In this document: in pieces, positions 31,967-42,292 of the stretch | Layout of the letters: each line of letters begins with the position of its first letter | Numbering within the stretch: the first letter of the stretch is position 1 | From: Dermacentor variabilis | Taxonomy: Eukaryota; Arthropoda; Arachnida; Ixodida; Ixodidae | Assembly: GCF_050947875.1 (NCBI RefSeq) | Contig: NC_134572.1 | Location: forward strand, 121,577,105-121,641,104 | Reading direction: 5' to 3' | Length of the DNA stretch: 64,000 nucleotides | Made by a program: the position numbers and the translations under genes | The notes under the pieces: generated by a model | The model's input: the letters and a program-made list of their open reading frames with translations, nothing else | Database searches by the model: none | What the model was told of the DNA's origin: nothing

Positions 31967-32386
31967 AATGAAGTATCGACTCAATGCACAAACACAAAAC
32001 TTGCACGGAAAGTACACAAATTAGCTAAGACAAAAAAGGAAACACGCTGGCACACACACAGAAATGCACGCGAGTCAAAAAATGTGTTCCGTGGTCGGGA
32101 ACAAAAAAAAATTGCTTTCCAGTTCTTTGGAGGACGACGCGACGGCAGGAAAAAAAAAAGAGTTTCACCTGTAGACTTAACATCACCGTGTAAAATAAAG
32201 CTTGAGGCGGACGACATGTACAGTCTGTGGACGTGGTAAACAGCGCTTGGGCGATGGCAGGTCTCCGTCTGGAATCACTTCATAGTTCACGTCGCTTACA
32301 ATCTTTATTACTGTGCATAGTCCTAAGTACTTCCTCCGAAGTTTCTCGCGGAGGCCTCGCCGTCTTATGGGTGTCCAAACGCAAAT

Positions 32387-33290
32387 TTAGTCGCCAGGAT
32401 CATAGGTAACTTGTTGATGGTGGAGATTGTATCTTATTGCACCTGTACACTGCGGCTGTCTTATGTGCACACGGGCCAGTTGACGCGCTTCCTCGGCACG
32501 CTGAATGTGCTCCTCGACGTCAGGAGCTAACTGGTCGAGCTGGTCGGTGTCTTCATACGGAATCATGGCGGCTAGCATAGTTTGGACATCTCGACCATAA
32601 ACGAGGCAGAACGGCGTGAATAGTATAGTTTCCTGCGTGGCAGTGTTGTACGCAAACGTTACGTACGGCATGATTTCGTCCCACGTTTTGTGCTGCACAT
32701 CCACGTACAAAGCGATCATGTCTGCCAGTGTTTTATTTAGTCTTTCTGTCAAGGCATTAGTCTGACACTCGTATGCAGCTGCCTTTAGATAATTCGTGCA
32801 ACTGAACTTGAAGATGTCGTCCAGAAGCTTTGCCGTAAATGCCGTTCCACGATCAATGATGATGGATGACGGTGCGCCATGCCGAAGCAAAATGTGATGC
32901 ATAAAAAACTGGGCAACTTCAGATGCTGTTCCCGCGTGGTAGTGCCTTCGTCTCAGCGTAACGCGTCAAGTAATCAGCAGCCACAATGATCCACTTGTTT
33001 CCGGAGGAAGAAAAGGGAAATTTTCCCCATTCCAACTTCATCAAACGACATACGCGGAGGATCGATGGGTTGTAGAGGGCCTGCAAACTTGAAAGGTGGT
33101 TACTTGCGGCACTGGTATTCACGGCATCCTTTCACGTAGCGTTTGACGCAAGCAGTCAGTCTAGGCCAGAAGTACAGTTGCCGTACCCTGTCTAGAGTAC
33201 TTGTGTAGCCCAAGTGACCAGATGTCGGTTCGCCGTGGTAGACTAATAGGATGTCGTCGCGAAGGGCTTCAAGTACTACTATAGGAGATG
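32387..33290 (-). pseudogene. pol: pol: integrase of Gypsy element 2
   Basis: At about 33,240-33,110 the zinc-binding start reads EPTSGHLGYTSTLDRVRQLY and then KGCREYQCRK; the second cysteine of the usual CX2C is read as Tyr. The core continues SSSGNKWIIVAADYLTRYAE (first Asp), then in the frame 32,902-32,387 APSSIIIDRGTAFTAKLLDD (second Asp) and NALTERLNKTLADM (Glu). YVTFAYNTATQETILFTPF and LVYGRD follow, all typical of Ty3/Gypsy integrase. Stops and a frameshift near 32,910 separate the pieces. The C-terminal end fades out by about 32,200. Confidence 0.87.
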
Positions 33291-33632
33291 TGGTTTGTCA
33301 CCGGCCCCTGTGTTTTTTTTGTATAATATGCCCTCTCGCAGGCAAAATGACGACAACCGTCGCGAAATAGAGGGAGGAATAGACGCGGTGCCGCCTTCTC
33401 AGTGATGAATGATGGGTCTTAACTCAGCGGCCGATCGCTGTTTAGCGAGCAGATCCGGCCCGCTGAGGCCTCCCACGAAGGCGCTATTGTCTTCCTCATC
33501 AGGATTCTTATATTCAACAGGTGTTCATGATAGCGTGTCAGCATCTTCATATTTTCTGCATGACTTGTATACAATTGTGATGTTAAATTCCTCGAGTCGC
33601 AGACTCCAACATGGCAATCGTCCAGAAGGGTC

Positions 33633-34395
33633 TCAGTGGTTGGTCAACCTGCACAAAGCGTAATGATTGGTCACAACTTTAAATGGCCGCCCGTGGAGAT
33701 ACGGCCTAAACTTTGTGGTAGCCCAAATAACCGCGGAGAACTCCTCTGTGGTGGAATAATTGAAGTCTGCGCGTGAAAGATTGCGGCTCACGTACGCGAT
33801 AACTCGTTTAGGCCGGTCTTGCCATTGCATTAGGATAGCTCCGAGACCGATATTGCTGGCGTCAGTGCGCACTTCTGTGTCAGCATCCCAATCCAAAATG
33901 ACCGAGCACGGGAGAAGACAATCGAAGTTGTAGCTCCGCAAAGGCTGTCTGTTCTTCATCAGTCCATAGGAATGCCGTGTCGTCACGAGTAAGGCGAATT
34001 AGCGGCTCTGCAATCTTCGGAAATTTCTCAATGAAGCGTCGATAATATGCATGCAAGCCCAAAAATTGTCGGACACTTTTCTTGTTGGTTGGAGTGGAAA
34101 AAGCAGCTACGGCAGCAGTCATCTGGGGATCAGGCCGAGCACCTGCCGCGCTCACGACGTGACCAAGGAACTTCATTTCCTCGTAACCGAAATGGCATTT
34201 CTCTGGCTTGGGAGTAAGGTCAGCCAATCGAATGGCTTCGAGTACATTCTGAAGGCGTCGAAGGTAAAAGGCAACGACATCATCGAGATAGACGAGGCAG
34301 CTTTTCCATTTGAGGTCAGCGAGAACGGCATCTATCATTCACTGAATGTGGCTGGAGTAGCACAGAGGCAGAGAGGGAGTACTCTGAATTTCTAG
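33633..34395 (-). pseudogene. pol: pol: RT palm and RNase H of Gypsy element 2
   Basis: The frame 34,338-33,880 carries the catalytic YLDD (34,279-34,290) in KSCLVYLDDVVAF, then KCHFGYEEMKFLGHVVSAAG and QFLGLHAYYRRFIEKFPKIA. The RNase H part is in the next frame (33,986-33,633): DADTEVRTDASNIGLGAILM, RVIAYVSRNLSRADFNYST and a TEEFSAV segment where the catalytic Glu lies. Stops at about 34,392 and 34,339 separate this from the upstream RT part. Confidence 0.88.
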
Positions 34396-34396
34396 A

Positions 34397-34880
34397 CGCC
34401 GTCCGGAGTCACGAAAGCAGTTTTCTCACGGTCCCGCTCATCTACTTCAATTTGCCAGTAGCCACTTTTCAGATCAATAGAGGAGAAATACTTCGCGCGC
34501 CTCAGCCTGTTCAGAGAACCGTCGACACGAGGCAACGGGTACACGTCTTTCTATGTGACATTGTTTAGCTTCCGGTAGTCAACACAAAACTGAAGCGTGC
34601 CATTTTTATTTTTAACAAGAACGACTGGCGATAACAAGGGACTGTATGAAGGCTGTATTACGCCGTCTTGAAGCATTTCCTTCACCTGCGTTTGAATCGC
34701 ATGTCGCTCGGTCGGGCAGACACAATAAGGCTGTTGCCGTATGTGGGGCACGTCGTCATACTTGATGATACGGTGTTTCGTAATCGATCTTTGACGTATC
34801 TTCGACGACCGTGCAAAGCATGCGTGGTACTCCAGCAAACGCTCACGCAGGGGATGTTTGTTCTCTTCAGGAAGCATTGG
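34397..34880 (-). pseudogene. pol: pol: RT fingers of Gypsy element 2
   Basis: The frame 34,877-34,551 reads PTERHAIQTQVKEMLQDGVI, SPLLSPVVLVKNKNGTLQFC and VDYRKLNNVT, then a TAG (34,551-34,553). After it the same frame continues with KDVYPLPRVD and FSSIDLKSGYWQI, which holds the first catalytic Asp. Confidence 0.87.
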
Positions 34881-35775
34881 ACTAACGTCGACGTTGCATA
34901 GAGATGCTTCAGCAGTGCCGATTGCCTCGGAAACAAAGCACTCAGTGACATCGGTGATCGGGTCGGCGTAGGCGATGCCAGTACCGGGGAAAAGGTGCAG
35001 GTGTCCGTAGCTGAATTTGCGACAAGAACGTCACAGTAGCCGTCATGGAGATCGATAAGGCTTCTTGCTACGCAAAAACCTTGAAAAAGCAGGAGAGAAC
35101 GATGACTTTCTGCGACCACTTTACCATTTAAGAGTCCCATGCCACTTCAACCACGACACTTCCGCGCGGTGGTAACGCGACAGCGTCGTCGATGACATGA
35201 AGAGATGGTGGAGGGTGGATGGTGTTGGCCGTCGCGCTGGCGCCTTTGTCTAGAAAGTGACGAGGCGTTGTCGAAAGTCGATGATAGCTCCGTACTCCCT
35301 GAGAAAGCCCATGCTGATAATTAGGTCTAGAGAACACTGAGGGCGAGTGCTCAAACTGGCAACTTACGTAGTGCAGTGAATCTGTATTCGTGCAGTGCAC
35401 ATGCAGAGTGGTGTGACGATGTGCCCGCCAACTGTCCGAACTGGTGTTTGATCGAATTATAGGATAATCGGCTCCAGTGTCCATTAAAGCAATCAATTCA
35501 CGACCGTCAGGCAGTACAGGAATGTCCAAAGAAATTCTTCTGTAATCAGCAGGTACTGTCGTTGTCGATGTATCGTAGGTCCGCGTACATGTCAGTAGGG
35601 GTCCTTGAGCACGTCCAGACTGAGCGGTTTCACCCGCGAAGGTAGCTGTGGTTAGTTTTCCCGGCGTCAGCTGGGCGACGGGCCCTGCCCCGCGCTCTAA
35701 TACGTACGGTGAGTCCGAGAAAACCGCCGCGGCGAAGGGGAGCGTGACTGGTGTCGAGCTGGTGGGGTACCGCAC
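34881..35775 (-). pseudogene. pol: pol: retropepsin protease and linker of Gypsy element 2
   Basis: The frame 35,775-35,128 contains the protease active site ELIALMDTGADYPII (DTG at 35,473-35,481). Its end, PPRGSVVVEVAWDS, continues after a stop and frame change as a linker toward RT (35,140-34,682). The protease would cut the Gag-Pol precursor in an intact element. Confidence 0.85.
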
Positions 35776-36952
35776 TTCTGGGCAATGTATTCTTCAATTT
35801 CAGGAGGATGCTGGCCAAACCTGCGTCGCAGCAAGTTCGCGGAGAATCCGCGTAGTACGAGCTCTTGATAGGAGCACTGTAGGTAGACATGCCCAGCTTC
35901 GCTATAGTGAAAGCAGAAGGGACGGCGACAGATGCCCACCACACGTCTGATTTCCTTGGGGCCTGTCGGTGGTACTGGTAATACGAGGCCGCTTGGACGG
36001 GCTGTAGCATGGCCGGGCACGTGGTGCGAAGCGGGGACGGTGGTGGGGCAGGTTGGCTCAAAGCTTGCGAATATGACATACGGAGGCTGTCATTTCTTAG
36101 CGGTCGAGCTTCTGTGTTGCATGCTGGTTCTCTTAGCGCATGCTGGACTTCGTCATGGAGAACGCTGGACAATGAGCTGAGCATCGGCTGTGAGGGTACC
36201 GACAGTTTCTGGATTTCTTTGCTGATTACGGAACGAATGAGCTCTCGAAAGAAATCGACGTGGCCCCCGAGAGCTCCGAAGAAGTCCGTAAGTGAGGCAG
36301 CGTTCACTTGGCGTTCGTATGATGGTGCCAGCTGCCGAAGAGTCTGTTGCATGGTGACGGGCTTGGAAAGAAATTCTGACACAGTCTTGGGAGGACTGCG
36401 CATGAGACCGCCAAACAGCTGCTCTTTCATTCCGCACATCATGTAGCGCACGTTCTTTTCTTCCGACATGCTGGGGAAGGCTCGTTGAAAGAGACACGTC
36501 ATGTTCTCGACACACATTGCGACACCCTCGTTCGACATTTGTATACTGCACTGGAGATCACGCTCAGCTCGCACTCGGCGATCAGGGCTCGCATACGTCT
36601 CAAGAATCCGGCGTTTTAATTCTGCCCATGAAGTTAAGGCATCTGCACGGTTCTCATAACAAGCACGTGCGCCATAGTTAAGGCTGAAGTATACGTCTCT
36701 CAGTTTGTCTGCGTCATCGCACTTGTTTAACGCGGCAACATGTTCATAGTGCACCAGCCAATGTTCAACATCCTCATGTATGGCGCCGTGGAAGGGATTC
36801 GGCGTTCGTGGATTGAGTAGCATACCATGAATCGGCGTTGTGCCTTCCATACCGGTTGGGGCGGTCGGAGCTGCCATTTTCTCTGGGAGGAGTCCAAACT
36901 CAGGCGCTTCTCCACGGATCCTTCTGCTGGCGGGGTGTAAAGGCGATACCAC
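35630..36952 (-). pseudogene. gag: gag of Gypsy element 2, 440-codon frame
   Basis: The open frame gives a capsid-like protein: FHGAIHEDVEHWLVHYEHVA, RDVYFSLNYGARACYENRAD, WAELKRRILETYASPDRRVR and LQCSIQMSNEGVAMCVENM, the Retrotrans_gag-type region. The last about 90 codons are out of frame. The nucleocapsid knuckle CFHYSEAGHVYLQC is in the overlapping frame 36,020-35,697 (35,874-35,915), and its second cysteine has become Tyr. The start at 36,952 lies 76 bases inside the 5' LTR edge and may not be the original ATG. MAAPTAPTGMEGTTPIHGML further in is another possible start. Confidence 0.87.
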
Positions 36953-37008
36953 AGGTACAGGGCTGAAGCTCCTGCTGCTCGGAGGGGTTTAGTGCATAGA
37001 TTAGATTA

Positions 37009-37024
37009 CCCAGCACATCCACCA
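37009..37024 (-). promoter_or_regulatory. Probable primer-binding site of Gypsy element 2
   Basis: On the minus strand TGGTGGATGTGCTGGG starts three bases after the 5' LTR. It shares TGGTGGA.GTG with the site of element 1. Confidence 0.55.
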
Positions 37025-37027
37025 GTT

Positions 37028-37184
37028 TGTCACGCGCTAAGGCAACTAAAGCAGCAGTATCAGCAGCCAGACACGAAATGAAGGCTCTTCAAGTGGCACA
37101 CGATCTTTCACTTCGTCGACTTCTGCGTCGTTTTCGCTGGGCACGCGATGGTGACCGCTTGCTGGCTCAAACACCAGGTGGCAA
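37028..37184 (-). repeat. 5' LTR of Gypsy element 2 (right copy)
   Basis: It starts TGTCACGCGCTAAGGCAA and ends near CACCAGGTGGCAAT on the plus strand, matching 31,779-31,955 with substitutions and small gaps. Confidence 0.87.
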
Positions 37185-37189
37185 TATGA

Positions 37190-37548
37190 CATTGCGAGAT
37201 TGATATGTTATTATGCGTTTAATTGTTTGAATGTTGCGCGAGTGATACGGGACGAGCTTTTTCTCTGTTTGAAGTATCCTTTTATTATGGTCTTCTGATC
37301 CCACTATGGAGAAGATCTCTCGCGTTGCAAGTGAGTCATGACACTTTATTTGTTTTCTTTTCTAACAAATAATATAAGTACTAAAATAATACACGAGGAT
37401 CTGTCTCATATAGCAGCCGTAACACTGAGCTGCCGACAGCTAATATGTTCAGCACATTTCTTTCGTAAAGTTTAGATGAACGCTTGGGCATACGTAATAC
37501 TGTTTCGTTGCAGAAGGTTAGTTACGGGGCAAAATGTGCAAAAAATAA
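37190..37548. other. Unassigned spacer
   Basis: AT-rich DNA between Gypsy element 2 and the next LINE; nothing was recognised. Confidence 0.5.
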
Positions 37549-38853
37549 AAAAATAATTCTTGTTCAAAAGTCATTGAGAAACTACTTGTAACCCGCTTAA
37601 CAAACTACTTTCACAAGTTTAATCTTCTCTCGCCTGAACAACACGGGTTTCGAAAAGGTTATTCGACTGTAACAGCTATAACATCATTCATTGACAAAAT
37701 AAAACATGCCCTTGACAACTCCCATATTGTTGGCTCAGTTTTTATCGACTTTAGTAAAGCATTTGACACCATCTGTCATAACATCCTTTCTTACAAGTTA
37801 GAAGCTCCGGGCATTCGTGGCCCAGCTCTTACGCTCATCCGCAGTTATTTGACTAACAGAACTCAAGTTGTGAATTTTGGAGGTTCACTTTCACGTGGTA
37901 AACCAGTCACTAAGGGTGTCCCACAAGGCTCACTTTTTGGCCCTTTACTCTTCCTAGTGTACATTAATGATCTTCCTCACTGTTTAACCAGTACTTCATC
38001 TATTCTATATGCTGACGACACGACTATATTTACTAATAGCAAATGCATAAATACTGTAATAAAACGACTAATTTCTGACCTAAGTAACTTATCTGCGTGG
38101 TGCACAAGTAACAAACTTCAGATCAACCCTTCGAAAACTCAGTTTATGCTTTTACATACACATAAACGCGTCATCGCTCCCGCGCCACCGCTCGTCTTAC
38201 AAACTCATGTTCTCTCACCTGCACACGAAGTTGTCTTCCTTGGCGTCAAACTTGACCCCCAACTTAAATTTAACTTGCATGCTGACATGGTTTCAAAAAA
38301 AATTGCCTTTGGAATAAGAGTACTAATCCTAACGCGCTCGTATTTTCCACAAAACGTCAGAACTTCACTTTATCACGCATTTGTTCACTGTCACTTACAA
38401 TACTGCATCTCAGTTTGGGGAAACACATATCGCTCGCACATAATACATCTACAACATTTACAAAATCAAGCTTTGAGGATCATTAATTTCTCTAGTTACA
38501 TGTCACATGCTGTACCAATTTTCAGTTCCTTAAAAATACTACCATTACGTTACATACTCCAGCTCAAATTGGTTTTACTAATATACCGCACACTAAATCA
38601 TGAAATAATTTTAGATGCATTTAATAACTCTGCTCTCACCAACACTAACAACACGAGATTTTCCTCTAACAACAATTTTTTACTTCCTCGAATAAACACT
38701 AATTATGGAATGTTTACTTCCCTTTTTACGGCCATTAAATACTGGAACAATCTACCATCCCATATTAAAGCCTGCCGCACAACATTAACATTCAGGAGAG
38801 AGACGAAGAAATATTTACTAACGACACTACTGGCTACTGATTCGTTACTATAA
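37549..38853 (+). CDS. LINE reverse transcriptase, C-terminal 434 codons, uninterrupted
   Basis: The frame is open back to 37,549, well before its first ATG at 37,849. It begins SKVIEKLLVTRLTNYFHKFN, EQHGFRKGYSTVTAITSFID, then FIDFSKAFDTICHNIL (first catalytic Asp), KGVPQGSLFGPLLFLVYIND and the catalytic YADD at 38,008-38,019. After the thumb come FLGVKLDPQLKFNLH and a C-terminal stretch KYWNNLPSHIKACRTTLTFR typical of CR1/Jockey-like LINEs. No internal stop or frameshift is seen. Because the 5' part is lost, it cannot make a complete enzyme. Confidence 0.88.
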   Translation, partial: KNNSCSKVIEKLLVTRLTNYFHKFNLLSPEQHGFRKGYSTVTAITSFIDKIKHALDNSHIVGSVFIDFSKAFDTICHNILSYKLEAPGIRGPALTLIRSYLTNRTQVVNFGGSLSRGKPVTKGVPQGSLFGPLLFLVYINDLPHCLTSTSSILYADDTTIFTNSKCINTVIKRLISDLSNLSAWCTSNKLQINPSKTQFMLLHTHKRVIAPAPPLVLQTHVLSPAHEVVFLGVKLDPQLKFNLHADMVSKKIAFGIRVLILTRSYFPQNVRTSLYHAFVHCHLQYCISVWGNTYRSHIIHLQHLQNQALRIINFSSYMSHAVPIFSSLKILPLRYILQLKLVLLIYRTLNHEIILDAFNNSALTNTNNTRFSSNNNFLLPRINTNYGMFTSLFTAIKYWNNLPSHIKACRTTLTFRRETKKYLLTTLLATDSLL

Positions 38854-39086
38854 GTATATATTGTGTACAAATCTATTTCCCAGTTTTCAATGGTTCTGTA
38901 CTTACCTATTGTATCGACAGCCTTTATTTATTGGTTATTCTATATGTTCCTTTGTCTTCTTTTTTCTCCTTTCTTAGGCATTTCAAAGTTTTTGTCGCAT
39001 TGTATATATAACATTTGTACTTTGCGTATTGTAAGCATATATTTATTTCTAATTATCTGTTACATTAACCCCGTGTTCTTTGACAT

Positions 39087-39313
39087 ATATAATATTTGGG
39101 GTTTTACGTGCCAAAACCACTTTCTGATTATGAGGCACGCCGTAGTGGAGGACTCCGGAAATTTTGACCACCTGGGGTTCTTTAACGTGCACCTAAATCT
39201 AAGCACACGGGTGTTTTCGCATTTCGCCCCCATCGAAATGCGGCCGCCGTGGCCGGGATTCGATCCCGCGACCTCGTGCTCAGCAGCCCAACACCATAGC
39301 CACTGAGCAACCA
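39087..39313 (-). mobile_element. Ruka-type SINE, full length, with 15-bp target duplication
   Basis: The minus strand starts CGTGGTTGCTCAGTGGCTAT; box A is TGGCTATGGTG-like or TTGCTCAGTGG, and box B is in GGTCGCGGGATCGAATCCC. The body GCATTTCGATGGGGGCGAAA leads to TTTGGCACGTAAAACCCC. It is flanked by CGTGTTCTTTGACAT at 39,072-39,086 and, without any change, at 39,314-39,328. This is the best copy in the window and the reference for the others. Confidence 0.93.
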
Positions 39314-39534
39314 CGTGTTCTTTGACATGTGTCATTCCTATGTTCCATAACGTGTCAAACACTACATATTTATTTATTCATACGCTGTATCGTTTTCATT
39401 TGCTTGTTTTGAACTTCAATTATTGTAAGCAACCTTTTGTAATTGTTTATTTTTTTCATTAACTTCGCGTTTTCTGATGTCTGTCGCTGCTATGTTGCCA
39501 AAATGTATTATTCATGCAATGTTAAATTACTAAT

Positions 39535-39575
39535 AGGAGGTCCCCCTGACAGTTCTTGTAACTCCGGGACCTCCT
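39535..39575 (+). terminator. 3'-terminal hairpin of the LINE
   Basis: AGGAGGTCCC (39,535-39,544) and GGGACCTCCT (39,566-39,575) form a 10-bp perfect inverted repeat with a 21-base loop, 25 bases before the A-rich end. In LINEs such 3' structures can be what the RT recognises; that role is inferred here. Confidence 0.6.
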
Positions 39576-40405
39576 TCTGTACTAATGATGAATCACGAAA
39601 TAAATAAAATGACTTTTGAAGGTGGCCTACCACCTTATTATTGCTAAATTTCTCTCCCTAATAGACACGTAGCTTGTGTAACTGAACTCGGTAATACTTA
39701 AGCATTTCGCAGATCAGTGAGAAGAATTCCGACACCGAGCTCAATCGGTGAAGAAGAGTACTAGACATGCTACTTTAATTTTATTGTACAGAAACGTCAT
39801 TTTTTGTAGCCAGTGCTGGATTTGCAAATAAGTAACCATTGCAATAAATGAGTTGTCAAGAACAGTGCCAACCTAACAGGCAGAATAGAAGCTGAAAGCG
39901 AGAAAAAGCATAAAAAAGTGCAAAAGCACGTTCTGTAGCTGATTTCCAGTCTACGGTTGAGAAATGTGTGCTTTGCCCAAGTAATAAGAACGTTCTGTTT
40001 GTTTCGTGCAATAATGTAGCATTGTAGGACAATATATTATCAGTTCACTGCAGTCATCGCGTGTTACTAGTTAACAGTCTGCTAGTTGCGAACGATTTCT
40101 CCCCAATGGGTCCATCTGGAACCTAATTGGCTAGAAAAATACGCATAAATAAAAGACATCACCTTAAATTTGTGGCATCAGTGCAAAAAAGCATAGGTTG
40201 CGAGACAAGCATCGTGCACTCACACCGTTCCTTTATATTGCTTCGTTTGCGGTATAAACCTAAACATACTGGTGCTGTTTTCCATATTCAGATTCTCAAG
40301 GTTAGATAGGAAGCAGGAAAAAGCGTTTATCGCATTTCATCACTATTGTTACTATAGAAATATCACTCATACGTTATGGATATTCCTCGGCCCTTTAAAT
40401 AAATG

Positions 40406-40508
<103 letters not shown>

Positions 40509-40520
40509 CACCTCCTTGGA

Positions 40521-40943
40521 ATGTTCATTCTAGAAGAAACGCTTGCGTTCCGTCCATATACATTATGGTTGAACGGTATTGAGTGCGTACATATGAATCG
40601 GACCTATAACCAATCAGCCATAAAGGAACAGAACAAAACTGAAGAAAGGAATACGTTGACAAACTGGAAGGTCAGAGCTTGCTTAATCAAATGGAGTGAG
40701 GAGATGACGTGTGACAGCTTCGGTAAAGTAATCAGAAATCTAAATTTTATGATAAGGTTTGTTATATCTTTATTTAAAACATTAAAAAGAAAAGCCAACA
40801 AACTTTACTCACATTTCAGCACTACAGGTGAATGGTCTGGTGTCGAAGACAACATTTTCAAAACCAAGCAATGCAATTCAGTCACTAATAGGATAATCAC
40901 AATCATTACTTTCATAGTTTGCAACTTTACGGCATTTACTTAG
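40521..40943 (+). CDS. Open frame of 140 codons, unknown
   Basis: The frame starts MFILEETLAFRPYTLWLNGI and ends ITIITFIVCNFTAFT, with a hydrophobic C-terminal stretch. It is long for such AT-rich DNA, but nothing marks it as a gene: no known motif, no good splice context and a Lys/Asn/Thr-rich composition typical of random AT-rich frames. It may be chance. Confidence 0.15.
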   Translation: MFILEETLAFRPYTLWLNGIECVHMNRTYNQSAIKEQNKTEERNTLTNWKVRACLIKWSEEMTCDSFGKVIRNLNFMIRFVISLFKTLKRKANKLYSHFSTTGEWSGVEDNIFKTKQCNSVTNRIITIITFIVCNFTAFT

Positions 40944-42170
40944 ATTGAAAAGGTAAGAAAATTGTTGTAACAGTGTAGCTCCATGTTCCGATAGTTCACA
41001 ACAGCCATATAGAACGAAATGCCTGACATAAAATTATTCGATCTATAGACATCTCCCGGCTACGTCAGGACGAGCCGGTCGCGTGATCTTTGGGTACACG
41101 CGGGAGTGTTTGTTGACCAAAAGTTACTCCTCACGAGCGTTATCACACGTTGACATCTTCATGCATCGCAGTCGCTCTTCGTTTGCGTGTCTGTGTTTTT
41201 GTGTGTGCGTGCGCCGACAAGTTGGTACGTGGTTTCATGAGCAAACGGCACGAAAAAAGGCAGTCAAATATTTTTTTTGTTTCGCTAAGGATGAGAAGCG
41301 GTGAGAAATGTGCTTGCTGGCAATGTGCCGCCAGCCGTCATACGATGCAAAAAATACAGGAAGTCGACCATCGCTTTTCTTGAAAACTGGAGCTATGTGG
41401 CTACAGTTCATCATCCCGCTTTTAGTGCGGGATGATAACTTAGAGCGCGAACAGAGGAGGCAAGCGCCGGCACAGATGCAGTCACGCTCGCGTTTACGTC
41501 ATGAAATGTGCGCATAGCATGCAGGCAGTTCTCTAGAAGCCATATTTTACTACATTAGTGTGAAAAATGTGAACAGCAGTTAGTTACTGTAACTAACAAG
41601 TATTTAGACATAATGCCACATCAATTGATGGACTACGGGCACTTCGTATCGCAATTTGGCTGGATCTGGATGTATTCAGTCGCGATAGAGGTTGATGACG
41701 ATCGCATATGCCGATCGGCTGCATGTTCAGCGTTCAGTGAGTGCAACCAGTTGCCCGCACATGGGCTTCCATGGCAAGGTCCTACGTCCCTAAGCAAATG
41801 GTGCAGTTTCATTTCTCCCCTATGTAGTCCAGGCGTGTTAGAGAGGAAAACATATACGTCGCCGAACTGCACGTTCGCGCGAGCACTTCGGATTGTTTTT
41901 TTTTTTTTTTCATTCGTCTATGAGGAAAGTCCGTATGGATGAATAACTTCTCGACGTGCACCTGGCGGGCAGCTTCTGGCAGGGAACTCGCAGTCACATC
42001 AATCGCTGTCGATGCCACAGAAGGAGGGAAATTCTTTGCACTTCGCTTCGGGGACGTCTCGTGACGTCACGCTGTTTACGAAACAGAGTCCATTTACCTT
42101 ATTGCGCGCGTGGCATCCAGAAGCACGGTTTGCGTTGGAACCCACGAGTGACGTCCTAGGGCAGCCCTGT
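40944..42170. other. Unassigned DNA
   Basis: Several overlapping frames of 60-110 codons occur on both strands without motifs. A GC-richer stretch at 41,950-42,160 may be repeat-derived. Confidence 0.45.
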
Positions 42171-42171
42171 T

Positions 42172-42292
42172 ATATTAATGTATTAAGCACTAGTAATTTC
42201 CCTTGTATTGTCCTTGGTGACAGTGTTTGTTCGCTCCTTACGATATGATTGATAGAAATCGCGCCCCTCGGTAAACGACCTTTCTTCTCGTA
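42172..42292 (+). mobile_element. Composite SINE tail, truncated
   Basis: ATTAAGCACTAGTAATTTCC to CGACCTTTCTTCTCGTAA matches the tail of the SINEs at 9.6-10.3 kb (AAACACAAGTAATTTCCCTG, CCCTTTCTTCTC). The tRNA-like head is absent. It directly abuts the CAT tail of the RTE LINE. Confidence 0.78.

Larger units (their letters stand above)
31779..37184 (-). mobile_element. Ty3/Gypsy LTR retrotransposon 2, degenerate
   Basis: A 5.4-kb minus-strand element has related LTRs at 31,779-31,955 and 37,028-37,184. Reading leftwards come gag, a retropepsin protease, RT, RNase H and integrase, again the Ty3/Gypsy order, with no envelope. It is a different family from element 1: the LTRs and proteins are clearly distinct, although the primer site is similar. 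Many stops and frameshifts, and two lost zinc-binding cysteines, show it is dead. Confidence 0.93.
37549..39612 (+). mobile_element. CR1/Jockey-like LINE, 5'-truncated, 3' end intact
   Basis: It consists of an open RT region (37,549-38,853), a 3' UTR of about 0.5 kb not counting the inserted SINE, a terminal 10-bp hairpin and an ATAAATAAAAT-type tail near 39,600. The endonuclease and the first RT blocks are missing, as expected for a 5'-truncated insertion. A Ruka SINE landed in the 3' UTR later. Confidence 0.88.

Noticed and set aside
31688..32239. 183-codon plus-strand frame
   Set aside because: It runs through the LTR, polypurine tract and antisense end of Gypsy element 2.
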